Below, piece by piece: positions 7,595-16,101 of a DNA stretch of 64,000 nt. This stretch comes from Ktedonobacter sp. SOSP1-85 (GTDB taxonomy: Bacteria; Chloroflexota; Ktedonobacteria; Ktedonobacterales; Ktedonobacteraceae), in NCBI RefSeq assembly GCF_016587415.1, contig NZ_BNJI01000002.1, positions 1,054,001 through 1,118,000 on the forward strand, given 5' to 3'. The notes under the pieces were generated by a model that saw only the letters and a list, made by a program, of their open reading frames with translations, was not told the DNA's origin and searched no databases. How positions within the stretch are numbered: the stretch's first letter is position 1; the number at the start of each line of letters is the position of its first letter. The translations under genes were made by a program, and so were the position numbers.

Positions 7595-9523
7595 TTAATG
7601 GCAGCCCTCTGAGGGGGCGGCGCTCTTTGTCACGACGTTTGGGCTGGTGGTGGTGACGATGCCGGTGTGTTCAACGTCGAGCTTTATAAGATTGAGCAGG
7701 TTGAGCGAGATGGTTAGCTGGCGACTAAAGCTAAAGCTCTGGCTGGTTTCACCCGTGGCGAAAGTGAGCGTGGTTGTGTTATAGCTTGCTCCGTTATCTG
7801 ATGAGTATTTGACGTCGACCTCGCCGCCAGGGCTGTTGTCGCTGACAGTAATCGTCGCGATATAGGTGACGGTGGCGATGCCGCCACAGGAGGTCGAGAT
7901 GGTAGGGGGATCGAATGCGATATCGATTCCCTGTACCTGGAAGGGATTGGTCGTGGTTGTTCCAGTTGGGGTGGGTGTGAGCGATGCGACTGTACTGGTC
8001 GCCCTGGCTTTTGAGACGGGAGTGGGCACTCCTACTACTCCAGCACTTGTTGGACTTGGTCGAACGCCTCCAGGCGTATTGCTAGTAGCCGGACTGACTG
8101 TCGTGATTGGTGTCTGAGTACCTGGAGAACCACCAGTCACAAGGGTTGAGGTATGGTCATTGAGGACTGTGTTTAGCACGAAGGTACCCAGAAGGGCAAG
8201 CAGGATCAGAAGAATGATTACAGCCAGGAGAAACCGCCTGCGTCTCCCTTTCCGCCCTTTATTCTTATCATCGCCTGTGTTCCAGGTGGGGAGAGGGGGG
8301 TCTTGCCCATCATCATCTATATTGGCTGGTTTGAATATAGAGGCTGACCCGGATTGTTCGAGTTTGCTAGATATCTGCTTCAGTTGAATCTCGCCTGGTA
8401 GGGGTAAGGGAGCTTCCGGTGCGTCGCCGGAGCCAGTAGGTTCGCTTGTATGGAGTGAGGGTTCTGGCCAATCAACTCCTGTGATGGGTGATGATGGGGT
8501 GCCATACTCGCTTGAGGGAGTCTGGGGACTGCTTGCGATTTGGAATGAGGCGTTCTGTGAAGCGGAGTGAAACTGGGTGCGGAAAAGCTGGCTGGGTAAT
8601 TCAACACTAAATTCTGAGGTAGAGTGCTCAAGCACCAGTTCGTTTGACTCAGTCGGACCATCGATGGCCTGCTGAAAGGCCTGAGCGAAGGCGACAATGT
8701 TCGGATAGCGCTCCTTGGGCTTCTTCGCCAGGCCGCGCTGAATAACAGCGCTTGCCCCGGGAGAGACCTGTGAATTAAGCTGGCTGGCATCGGGCGGTGC
8801 GGCCTGGATATGCTGGTAAAGAATGCTAACGGCATCACCTTGAAAGGGATATTGTCCCGTGAGCAGCTTATAGGTCATAATTGCCAGGGAATATTGATCA
8901 CTGGCGGGGACGGCCTCCCCTCGCCACTGTTCGGGGGCCATGTAATTTGGTGTGCCACGTGCATGCTTACTTGAATTGGAGTTGCCCAGGCGCAGGCGAG
9001 CCAGGCCAAAGTCCGAGAGCAGGAGGTGAGGGACGTCAGGTTGCACATGACTATTACTGACCAGGAAGTTCGATGACTTCACGTCCTGGTGGATGACATG
9101 ATGGTCATGGGCATACTGAAGAGCGTCCGCGGCCTGGCGCACGATCTGTGCAACCATCTGAGGGGGCAACAGCATCGCGCGGCGGCGCTTGCGCAGCCAG
9201 ATATCGAGTGAGCCTTCGGCATGATACGGCATTACGAGATAGGTTAGCTGGGCGGTGTTCAGCGTGGTCTCTCCATAATCAAAGAGGGGTAAAATATGAG
9301 GATGATCAAGCATCGAAATAGTTCGCGCCTCACGCTGAAAGAGGCGCAACGCCTTGCTGCTTGTCTCGCTACCCTCATCCTCATCTTCTTCTGTATGAAC
9401 GACCTTGACCGCGACCTGGCGCGCGAGGCGTATGTCGTCCGCGAGATAGATCTCTCCCATGCCCCCACTTCCCACCAGTCGAAGCAAACGGTAATTATGT
9501 ATCTGTAATCCGTCGAGTGGCAT
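7595..9523 (-). CDS. Membrane-anchored PknB-type Ser/Thr protein kinase
   Basis: Residues ~11-288 form a Hanks-type kinase: Gly-rich loop VGSGGMGEIY, Lys40 in VAVK, catalytic loop HQDVKSSN (145-152), DFG 171-173, APE at 196-198. The usual HRD Arg is Gln, so it is a non-RD kinase, but the catalytic Asp147, Asn152 and metal-binding Asp171 are present and it should be active. A Ser/Pro-rich juxtamembrane region (~290-420) leads through RKGRRRR to one transmembrane helix (431-450), then a Thr/Pro-rich stalk and a ~110-residue outer domain with a beta-sandwich look and two Cys (SCGG and the C-terminal EGCH). No PASTA repeats. The outer domain presumably senses an unknown signal. A terminator follows. 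Confidence 0.9.
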   Translation of the reverse strand: MPLDGLQIHNYRLLRLVGSGGMGEIYLADDIRLARQVAVKVVHTEEDEDEGSETSSKALRLFQREARTISMLDHPHILPLFDYGETTLNTAQLTYLVMPYHAEGSLDIWLRKRRRAMLLPPQMVAQIVRQAADALQYAHDHHVIHQDVKSSNFLVSNSHVQPDVPHLLLSDFGLARLRLGNSNSSKHARGTPNYMAPEQWRGEAVPASDQYSLAIMTYKLLTGQYPFQGDAVSILYQHIQAAPPDASQLNSQVSPGASAVIQRGLAKKPKERYPNIVAFAQAFQQAIDGPTESNELVLEHSTSEFSVELPSQLFRTQFHSASQNASFQIASSPQTPSSEYGTPSSPITGVDWPEPSLHTSEPTGSGDAPEAPLPLPGEIQLKQISSKLEQSGSASIFKPANIDDDGQDPPLPTWNTGDDKNKGRKGRRRRFLLAVIILLILLALLGTFVLNTVLNDHTSTLVTGGSPGTQTPITTVSPATSNTPGGVRPSPTSAGVVGVPTPVSKARATSTVASLTPTPTGTTTTNPFQVQGIDIAFDPPTISTSCGGIATVTYIATITVSDNSPGGEVDVKYSSDNGASYNTTTLTFATGETSQSFSFSRQLTISLNLLNLIKLDVEHTGIVTTTSPNVVTKSAAPSEGCH

Positions 9524-9656
9524 CTCTTATCCCTGGCGGCCCTTAAAATAAATATAACTATCCAAATACCCTCTTTTTACTTTACCAAATAACAGGTATT
9601 TACGCAACGGTTAAAAGGTAAAAAAGTGAAAATAGGTAGTAATAAAGAAGGAAGAC

Positions 9657-10073
9657 ATGATGCTCGAAAAAATTAATCATGCTCAGAGTCAGGTACTGAA
9701 TGGGGACCGAGAAGGTGCGCAGAGACTTTATCTTGAGATGTGGAATGAGGCGTTGCGTACTGAGGATCAGTACCAGGCATGCGTTGTTGCTCACTTTATG
9801 GCCCATGCCTGCACTGAACCAGGAGAGCAGTTGCTATGGCACCAGCGCGCCCTGAAGGCTGCCGAGGCCGTAGGAGACGAAAGCGTGCAGGGATTTTTTC
9901 CCTCACTTTACGCGAACCTGGGAGAGATTTGCCTGCGTCTCGGTGATCGTGAGCAAGCGCGCGTGTATGCAACCAGGGCACAGGGAGTCGCGCACCTCTT
10001 ACAGGATGATGGATATGGGCGCATGATAGCTTCGCTGATTGAACGCGTGTTGCAAGCTACCGCGGAGAAGTGA
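9657..10073 (+). CDS. Small TPR-like helical protein
   Basis: A 138-residue, probably all-helical protein. Two helical pairs resemble tetratricopeptide repeats: the AQSQVLNGDREGAQRLYLEM region, and ALYANLGEICLRLGDREQAR-like residues near 90-112. No signal peptide or membrane segment. AAGGAAG lies 4-5 bases before the double ATG (9657/9660), so the start is well supported. It diverges from the Ser/Thr kinase gene, with 133 bases between the starts. That leaves room for a shared control region and could mean it is a partner or a substrate, but that is only position. It converges on the efflux pump gene and ends four bases before a long palindrome. Confidence 0.6.
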   Translation: MMLEKINHAQSQVLNGDREGAQRLYLEMWNEALRTEDQYQACVVAHFMAHACTEPGEQLLWHQRALKAAEAVGDESVQGFFPSLYANLGEICLRLGDREQARVYATRAQGVAHLLQDDGYGRMIASLIERVLQATAEK

Positions 10074-10076
10074 GAG

Positions 10077-10149
10077 GGCACGACGCTACTAAAGTACGCG
10101 TCTACATATACCCGTAATATGTAGACGCGTACTTTAGTAGCGTCGTGCC
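10077..10149. repeat. 33-bp-arm palindrome between convergent genes
   Basis: Perfect arms 10077-10109 and 10117-10149 with loop ACCCGTA. The arm core GACGCTACTAAAGTACGCGT closely matches the palindrome at 60483-60561, so the two belong to one sequence family. Confidence 0.95.
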
Positions 10150-10153
10150 AGGC

Positions 10154-11716
10154 TTATGCACTGGCCTCAGTGGTTTCCTCGGATTGCTCCGTTGCCTGAT
10201 CTGGCGAGCCGGTAACGAAGGGCACATCTTTGAGGAAGAAGGTCACGAGCAGCGCGATGATCGTGAAGGTTAGCACTGCTACGAAGCCGTGTTGGAGGGC
10301 GGTGGCAAGGGAGAGCTTACCGGCCTCGGTACTCGGCAGGCTGCGCATCACATCGCTGGAGGCGGAGCTATTGACTACGGTTCCCACAATGGCGATGCCC
10401 AGCGTCGCGCCCAGTTGTCCCAGGTATCTGTTTGCCGCCGTGCCAACGCCCAGGCTACTGGCTGGCAGAACGTTCTGCGCGACCGCTGTGAGGGAGAAGA
10501 ACGTCCCCGTGCCAATACCCGCCAGGATCATGAATCCGATGGCCTGCCATAGGCTGGTTGAGGGCGTCATCAGCGTGAAGAAGAAGGTACCAATTCCCAT
10601 CAGCAGTGCGCCGATGATGATAACAAGCTGGTAACGCTTGAGCGCGCCGATGATGGGACCTGCCAGCATCGCGCCAACCACCATGCTTATAGAGAGGGGC
10701 GTCATCACCAGCCCACTGATGGTGGGCGAGACGGAGAGCACGCCCTGCAAGTAGAGGGGTAGGTAGAGTGAGAGGCCCATCAACACCATCATCTGGAGCA
10801 TGGTCAGAAGCGCGGCGCAGCTCCAGACCTGGTTGCGGAACAGTTCCAGGGGTAGGATGGGTTCGGCGGTCTTGCGTTCAACCAGGGCAAACAGGAGAAA
10901 GAGGACTACGCCAATTCCCATTAAGCCAAGGACCTGAGGTGAGTTCCAGGCATACATTTGTGAACTGCCCCAGGTCAGTCCCAGCATCAGGCAGATGGTC
11001 GCGACTGTAGAGAGAACCGCGCCCAGGAAATCGATATGCCGTATCGCCGCCAGGCCCGTTTTCTCACTGGTGCGGACCGAGAGATGGGCTGGCAAGAAGA
11101 AGAGCAGCGCTATGACTGCGATTAAGCCCACAGGCAGGTTGATATAGAAAACCCAGCGCCAGCGGCTGCTTGTCGTCACAAAGTTTCCCATGAGTGGTCC
11201 GTGCTCAGTAAGCCAGCCGCCAAGCGTTGGACCAAAGAGATTGGAGACACCATACACGATGCCAAAGAGACTCGACCATTTGGCCCGCTCGGCTGGAGGA
11301 AAGAGATCGCCAACCACGGTCGCGACCAGGGCCATGCCAATGCCCGCGCCCAGCCCTTGGAGCGCGCGGAAGAAGATCAATTGATTCATCGTCTGTGAGG
11401 CCCCAGCCAGGAGTGAGCCTATGAGAAAGAGGACGGTCCCACCAAGCAGAAACCACTTGCGGCCAAACTGGTCGGAGAGCTTGCCTACAATTGGTACCAT
11501 GCTCATCGTGGTCAGAACATAGGCGGTCACAACCCAGGTGTAGCGATCTAACCCATGCAGCTCGGCGATGATACGCGGCATGGCGGTCCCCACAACCGTC
11601 TGGTCCAGAGCCTCCAGGAAGAGAGAGAGCATCAGCGCGATCAGCACGCTAGCCAGCGCGAAACCTCGTAGGCGGACCTGGCTGGATGTCGTGTCAGTCA
11701 TGGATGCAGTACTCAT
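10154..11716 (-). CDS. MFS multidrug efflux transporter, DHA2 (EmrB/QacA) family
   Basis: A 520-residue integral membrane protein with the 14 hydrophobic segments expected of drug:proton antiporters of the DHA2 family. Motif A is visible as GKLSDQFGRKW after the second helix, and motif C-like glycines are in GIVYGVSNLFGPTLGGW. The first helix carries LDQTVVGTAMPRI, the typical DHA2 D1 motif. It should export lipophilic or cationic compounds using the proton gradient; substrates cannot be predicted. ATGs at 11716 and 11701 are both possible starts. No regulator gene is adjacent, so control is unclear. A palindrome marks its 3' end. Confidence 0.9.
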   Translation of the reverse strand: MSTASMTDTTSSQVRLRGFALASVLIALMLSLFLEALDQTVVGTAMPRIIAELHGLDRYTWVVTAYVLTTMSMVPIVGKLSDQFGRKWFLLGGTVLFLIGSLLAGASQTMNQLIFFRALQGLGAGIGMALVATVVGDLFPPAERAKWSSLFGIVYGVSNLFGPTLGGWLTEHGPLMGNFVTTSSRWRWVFYINLPVGLIAVIALLFFLPAHLSVRTSEKTGLAAIRHIDFLGAVLSTVATICLMLGLTWGSSQMYAWNSPQVLGLMGIGVVLFLLFALVERKTAEPILPLELFRNQVWSCAALLTMLQMMVLMGLSLYLPLYLQGVLSVSPTISGLVMTPLSISMVVGAMLAGPIIGALKRYQLVIIIGALLMGIGTFFFTLMTPSTSLWQAIGFMILAGIGTGTFFSLTAVAQNVLPASSLGVGTAANRYLGQLGATLGIAIVGTVVNSSASSDVMRSLPSTEAGKLSLATALQHGFVAVLTFTIIALLVTFFLKDVPFVTGSPDQATEQSEETTEASA

Positions 11717-11866
11717 CGAATATTTTCTCTTTCATACTATGTCAATGTTATTGTTTATCTATTACCTAAAGTATATTCTAAAAAGAAGCCCTAATCACGT
11801 GATTTGTCAGGCTGAGGGGTCAGCGTTTTGAAGATTTCTCTGAACGCAATCCAACAAATTGTAATT

Positions 11867-11949
11867 GTAGGGTCCAGGCTAGCCTGGGCCCTCTCGCCAA
11901 GGGATCAATCGATCCTGGGAGGGAGAGTCCATGCCAGCACGGCCCCTAC
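11867..11949. repeat. GTAGGG...CCCTAC dispersed element, copy A
   Basis: An 83-base unit bounded by GTAGGGTCC and GGCCCCTAC, with internal palindromes CCAGGCTAGCCTGG and GGATCAATCGATCC. A partial copy, TAGGGTCCAGGCTAGCCTGG, follows at 11972-11991 and runs up to the stop codon of the epoxide hydrolase gene. Related units lie at 26304 and 51022. Confidence 0.7.
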
Positions 11950-11992
11950 AAACGGTACATCTAACAATGTATAGGGTCCAGGCTAGCCTGGA

Positions 11993-13132
11993 CTATTTCA
12001 AGATCTGGCGCACAAAACTCTGAAGGTCCGCGACGTAGAGTTCAGGCTCTTCCCAGGCCATGAAGTGACCGCCGCGAGGAAAATCGGTAAAGTGGGCCAG
12101 GTTGACCTGGCGCGCCGCCCACTCGCGAGGCAGTGGCGGATCATAGGGGCAATGAGCCACTGCGGCTGGAACTACTGCACTCTTACCGAGATTGCCTCCA
12201 CTGGCGACGTGTGCATTGGCATAATAGGCTCCTGCCGCCGTGTTGATGGTCTCGGTGACCCAGTAGATTGTGACATTGGTTAGCAGTTCATCGGCGCTAA
12301 AGCGTGTTTTGAACTCCTCCTTGCCTTTCTCGCCACTACTGCCATAGCCGATCAGCCAGGCGGCCAGGCCGAGAGGTGAGTCGTTGAGGCCGTAAGCCAG
12401 CGTTTGTGGCTTGGTGGCCATGATCATGTTGACGCCGATGCCCTCTTCCATAAACCACTTCTGGACCCATTGAGCCATCTCCATTTCGGCAGGCGTAAGG
12501 GTTGAGAAATCGGTATTCTGATCAGGGTAGCCCACATCGGTCAGGTGAATACCGATGAGCAACTCGGGATACTTGCGCGCCAGGGCCTGGGTGATGATGG
12601 CTCCGTGATCGCCGCCAGCCGAGACGAATTTTTCATAGCCGAGCACCTGGGTCATCAGCTTCGCGAAGAGATCGGCATTGGTATCGTCGTCCACCGTAAC
12701 GCGATCCGAAAAGCCTGTGCCTGGAATGGATGGCACGATCACATCAAAGGAGGCGTTGGGATCGCCGCCGAACTTTGCGGGATCGGTCAGCCGCTCAATG
12801 ACCTTGTGATAGCGATAGAATGAGTCGGGAAAGCCATGGAGCAGTAGGAGCGGCGTCGGATTTGGCCCCTTGCCGCGCTCGTGGATGAAGTGGATGCCCA
12901 CGCCATCAACATCGGTTTTAAATTGCGCAAAGCTATTCAGGGCCGCCTCGTGCTTGCGCCAGTCGTATTCATGCAGCCAGTGGTTGGCGAGTTCTTTCAT
13001 ATATTCAAGGCTGATGCCATAGGCCCAGTCGGCTTCTGTGGCAGTACTGAGCCAGCGTGTGCGGGCTAAGCGCTCGCGTAGGTCATCAAGAGTAGCCTGG
13101 GGAATGGCGATTTTGAATGGTTGCATGCTCAT
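11993..13132 (-). CDS. Epoxide hydrolase (EHN-type alpha/beta hydrolase), paralogue 1
   Basis: Residues ~3-110 form the epoxide hydrolase N-terminal domain (FKIAIPQATLDDLRERLART), followed by the alpha/beta-hydrolase core. The oxyanion motif HGFPDS is at 99-104, and the nucleophile Asp175 is in SAGGDHG, where most relatives have GGDWG. The catalytic His is in RGGHFMAWEEPE near the C-terminus. Tyr residues of the lid (TIYWVTETIN) are conserved. It should open epoxides by an aspartyl-ester mechanism in the cytoplasm. The paralogue at 25030-26181 is full-length and similar throughout, and both genes share a promoter block. The alternative function is a fluoroacetate- or haloalkane-type hydrolase, less likely given HGxP and the EHN domain. 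Confidence 0.9.
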   Translation of the reverse strand: MSMQPFKIAIPQATLDDLRERLARTRWLSTATEADWAYGISLEYMKELANHWLHEYDWRKHEAALNSFAQFKTDVDGVGIHFIHERGKGPNPTPLLLLHGFPDSFYRYHKVIERLTDPAKFGGDPNASFDVIVPSIPGTGFSDRVTVDDDTNADLFAKLMTQVLGYEKFVSAGGDHGAIITQALARKYPELLIGIHLTDVGYPDQNTDFSTLTPAEMEMAQWVQKWFMEEGIGVNMIMATKPQTLAYGLNDSPLGLAAWLIGYGSSGEKGKEEFKTRFSADELLTNVTIYWVTETINTAAGAYYANAHVASGGNLGKSAVVPAAVAHCPYDPPLPREWAARQVNLAHFTDFPRGGHFMAWEEPELYVADLQSFVRQILK

Positions 13133-13172
13133 GCGTTCTTCGCTCCTTTTTGAATGCCTCTTGCTTCATCTC

Positions 13173-13228
13173 TGCTTACAAAGAGAGTATAACCTCGAAG
13201 GAGGACACAATCGACCCTCGTTTCTGGC
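13173..13228 (-). promoter_or_regulatory. Promoter block shared by both epoxide hydrolase genes (copy 1)
   Basis: This 56-base block is largely identical to 26228-26283. On the minus strand it has TCGATT (13209-13214), a 17-base spacer and TATACT (13186-13191), then CTCTTTGTAAGCA. The -10 lies 54 bases before the ATG. The rest of the 13133-13437 gap holds nothing I recognise. Confidence 0.6.
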
Positions 13229-13437
13229 ATTTTTGTCCTACGATTGGCTTTTACACAGATCTGTACGTGCATACGCGTTTCTCCTTTGCTGGGAGTGTGA
13301 TGCGTTGCTTGAAACAAATTATAGAGGTTTGCAAGCGGGGGAACATCACCCAGATGTATGATTGCGTAGGGTGATTGGCGCTGGCAGATGGGGATATCCA
13401 GTATCTCCCCAAAGACGCTGGCAGGATGGGGAGAGCT

Positions 13438-13647
13438 TTAGAGCAAGAGCAGCCGCCGTGCCAACGTGATGGCCTCGGTGCGGCGGTTCACACCAGGCTT
13501 GCGATAAATGTTGCTGACCTGAGTTGTGATTGTGTTGCGGGAGACAATCAATGCCTGCGCTATTTCGTTATACTTCTGTCCAGCAACTAGCAGGCACAGT
13601 ACGCGTTGCTCCTGTCCCTGTACTCTTATACTGATTTGGCTACACAT
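13438..13647 (-). pseudogene. Remnant of a LuxR-type HTH domain
   Basis: The frame encodes GQEQRVLCLLVAGQKYNEIA, then an HTH (ALIVSRNTITTQVSNIYRKPGV) and RTEAITLARRLLLL. This is the C-terminal GerE/LuxR helix-turn-helix of a LAL/LuxR regulator. The ATP-binding and TPR parts expected upstream (higher coordinates) are absent: that region is the start of the NAD(P)-binding gene on the other strand. Substitutions such as KPGV for KLGV suggest decay. It is probably a relic left by a deletion. Confidence 0.65.
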
Positions 13648-13693
13648 ACAATGAAATTGTAAGCTTTTTGCAATTTCAGAAAGGTAGTATGCA

Positions 13694-14332
13694 ATGAAAA
13701 TCGCTCTATTTGGGGCTAATGGTATGATTGGCCAGCGTATCGCCCGTGAGGCGACGGAGCGCGGGCACCAGGTTACAGCTATCGTGCGCAATCCATCGAG
13801 CTTCGCTGAGTGTCTACAAAATCTATCGGTTGCTCAGGGGGACGCCAGCGATCCTGAGAGTGTCGCGAAGGTAGCGGCGGATCATGATGTCGTAGTCAGC
13901 GCGCTGGGTCCCGCGCATGGCGTGCCGCCCGAGTCCTTTATCGAGATGACGCGGACACTGATCGATGGCGTCAAGCGTGCGGGTGTGCATCGCCTGATCG
14001 CTGTAGGTGGCGCGGGCAGCCTGGAGGTCGCACCTGGCGTGCAATTGATGGATACGCCCGAGTTTCCCTCCGCCTTGCAAGGGATTGCGCGTGCGCATCG
14101 CGATGCGCTCGATATCTACCTTGGCGAGAAAGACCTGGACTGGACGAACATCAGCCCGGCAGCCCTCATCGAACCTGGACAGCGCACCGGGAAGTACCGC
14201 ACTGGCAAAGATCAGCTTGTGACCAATGACAAAGGCGAGAGCCGTATCTCTGCCGAGGACTTCGCCATTGCCGTCATCGACGAAGTCGAGAAGCCGCGTT
14301 TCAGCCGCCAACGCTTCACCGTTGCGTATTAA
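13694..14332 (+). CDS. NAD(P)H-binding SDR-like protein (YwnB/BVR-like)
   Basis: An atypical short-chain dehydrogenase fold of 212 residues. The dinucleotide motif GANGMIG is at residues 7-13, followed by a basic RNPSSF at 34-39 that favours NADP(H). The region VVVSALGPAHG and the motif VGGAGSLEV are typical of the flavin reductase/biliverdin reductase-B and YwnB/YwnB-like families. No catalytic YxxxK is visible, as is usual here. It is likely a soluble reductase or redox sensor; the substrate is unknown. The ribosome site AAAGGTAG lies close to the ATG. It is convergent with the lipoprotein gene, with a palindrome between the stops. Confidence 0.8.
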   Translation: MKIALFGANGMIGQRIAREATERGHQVTAIVRNPSSFAECLQNLSVAQGDASDPESVAKVAADHDVVVSALGPAHGVPPESFIEMTRTLIDGVKRAGVHRLIAVGGAGSLEVAPGVQLMDTPEFPSALQGIARAHRDALDIYLGEKDLDWTNISPAALIEPGQRTGKYRTGKDQLVTNDKGESRISAEDFAIAVIDEVEKPRFSRQRFTVAY

Positions 14333-14357
14333 ACGCAGGGTCCATGCTTGCAAGGAT

Positions 14358-14413
14358 TGAAATAGCCGCGGACGCCAGTAGCGAGGCCACTACTGGCGTC
14401 CGCGGCTATTTCA
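14358..14413. repeat. 24-bp-arm palindrome between convergent genes
   Basis: Perfect arms 14358-14381 and 14390-14413, loop CGAGGCCA. A related half-site, CTACTGGCGTACGCGGCTAC, lies at 37352-37371. Directly left is a fragment (14335-14356) of the GTAGGG...CCCTAC family. Confidence 0.9.
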
Positions 14414-14419
14414 GGAGGC

Positions 14420-15841
14420 TTAGACTAAACGATTTGTGTTCTGGTTGGAACCAACGGTGCAAAGGGTCAGGGTGACCAGCGATGGGGCGCTGCTCTGCCA
14501 GGGGTGATGCCAGAGAATCTTTCCATCACGCTTGTTTATGGCGTAGAGGTTCTGTTGAAGGGAGAGGGGTGAGGGCTGCAGCGTCTCTACGACGATAAGC
14601 ATGTCTTTATTGGCACTCAGGCTAAACAGGCTGGGCTGTAAGCTGTCAATGCACCAGCGATCCTTGCCTGTGGCGGTGTCAAGGGCGCAGAGCGTCTTTT
14701 TAGTCGTGCTGCCATCCCCTCGATAGCCTTTGTAGGCATATAACTCTTGCTCTGAGAGAAAGGTAAATTGCTCATAGTTGTGTTCGCGTTGCCAGCGTAG
14801 CTTACCCGTGTGTGCATCGAGCGCCATCAAGAGCATGTCCTGGTGTGGCTCTGAGGCGGGGTGAGCTTTGGGATTGTAAAGTTGATTCTGCCCATTGAGA
14901 TACAGCGTATCACCAAGCGCCGTGACGGATGACGGTTGGTTGAACATTGACATGGGAAGCGTCCAGATGCTTTTCCCGGTCTCGGGCTGCAAGGCCTGCA
15001 CGCTGGTGATAGGACTGCTCGTGGAGGGGTCGGAAGCAACCTGATTGATAGCCAGAACGGCCTCTCTGGTGACTATGAGCTTGAAGGTATTGCTATCGTT
15101 CGCGGTCGTATAGGCTTTCCGCCAGAGGACCTTGCCTTGAGCGGTATCAAGCGCTGTGGCGAACCTGCGCTGGCCATTCTGGCTCTGCGCGTTTATTTCT
15201 GTTTCGACAATGTATACTGCCGTGCTCGTCGTGACAAGCCCGGAGAGAAAAGCAGGACTCTTATAGCTCCAGCGTACCTGTCCATTGCTTATTTGCAGGG
15301 CCTGAACGGTAGTTTCTGTATTCTGATAGATCGTTCCCTTGCAGAACTGCATAGTATTGAAGCCTGTTTCCTCGGTTTCGCGCTGCCAGAGCAAATGGCC
15401 GTCCCGGATATCGAGTGCCAGGAGGAGGGCACTGTGCTGGCTGCTGCTAGTGATGTAGAGTACTCCATCCACAATTCTTTGCTCGCTCGATTGATACATA
15501 TCTTTCACTTTGAGTGGTTCGCGTTGCCAGCGTATATGCCCGGTGCTGGTGTCAAAGGCGGTGACATGGAGCCTGGATAGGCCCTGGTTGTTATCCGCCT
15601 CTTGTGGATTCGCATCCCAGCTCACAGCGTACTGAATAGTCCCCGGTTGGGAAGAGGGCGGATGTGACATGGTACAATCTCCTGATGTTTTGTCTGGTAT
15701 CTTCTGATTGGATGTTTGCTCCTGTAATGTTGGTTTCGAGCCACAGCCCGCGAAGAAGAAACAAAGAACCAGTAACAACAAGCTGCTGAGAACAATTGGA
15801 TGCCTGTTTGTTTTAGAAGATATGAACGTATGACAGGACAT
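14420..15841 (-). CDS. Lipoprotein with PQQ-type beta-propeller repeats
   Basis: A 473-residue secreted lipoprotein. A signal peptide with lipobox FAGC ends at about residue 33 (preferred start), after which comes a Ser/Thr/Gln-rich linker. The body consists of repeated blades with the pattern ALD..TG...W (TAFDTSTGHIRWQRE, ALDIRDGHLLWQRE, ALDTAQGKVLWRK, ALDAHTGKLRWQRE, ALDTATGKDRWC, AINKRDGKILWHH), typical of PQQ-like/BamB-like eight-bladed propellers. Such proteins act as outer-surface scaffolds or, with PQQ, as dehydrogenases. No catalytic Asp/Glu pattern of a dehydrogenase is clear, so a binding role is more likely. I chose the ATG at 15841 because GGAG lies 10 bases upstream; the longer frame to 15880 has no such site. 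Confidence 0.85.
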   Translation of the reverse strand: MSCHTFISSKTNRHPIVLSSLLLLVLCFFFAGCGSKPTLQEQTSNQKIPDKTSGDCTMSHPPSSQPGTIQYAVSWDANPQEADNNQGLSRLHVTAFDTSTGHIRWQREPLKVKDMYQSSEQRIVDGVLYITSSSQHSALLLALDIRDGHLLWQRETEETGFNTMQFCKGTIYQNTETTVQALQISNGQVRWSYKSPAFLSGLVTTSTAVYIVETEINAQSQNGQRRFATALDTAQGKVLWRKAYTTANDSNTFKLIVTREAVLAINQVASDPSTSSPITSVQALQPETGKSIWTLPMSMFNQPSSVTALGDTLYLNGQNQLYNPKAHPASEPHQDMLLMALDAHTGKLRWQREHNYEQFTFLSEQELYAYKGYRGDGSTTKKTLCALDTATGKDRWCIDSLQPSLFSLSANKDMLIVVETLQPSPLSLQQNLYAINKRDGKILWHHPWQSSAPSLVTLTLCTVGSNQNTNRLV

Positions 15842-16009
15842 AATGATGTCACTCCTGCAAGTAAGAAAAGTTTTATACAAGTTGTCTGTCCTTAGTGTAG
15901 TAGGAAAGTGATAAAGATAGATGGGGCATATGACCTATTTGTTCTCAATATATAGCCAACTCAATAAGTAGATTGTTGGCTTGATCCCACGGGCCCGTGG
16001 TGCTCGCCT

Positions 16010-16072
16010 GGGTATGAGGTGTGGTGCTCATTGGCAGCCACTGGCTGCCAATGAGCACCACACCTCATACCC
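16010..16072. repeat. 31-bp-arm palindrome with adjacent mini-palindrome
   Basis: Perfect arms 16010-16040 and 16042-16072 around one central base. Immediately left are the 14-bp palindrome CCACGGGCCCGTGG (15987-16000) and TGCTCGCCT. It lies 30 bases beyond the stop of the GNAT gene. Confidence 0.95.
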
Positions 16073-16101
16073 CTGAGAAAATGTAGGAATGCAACCTTGT
16101 T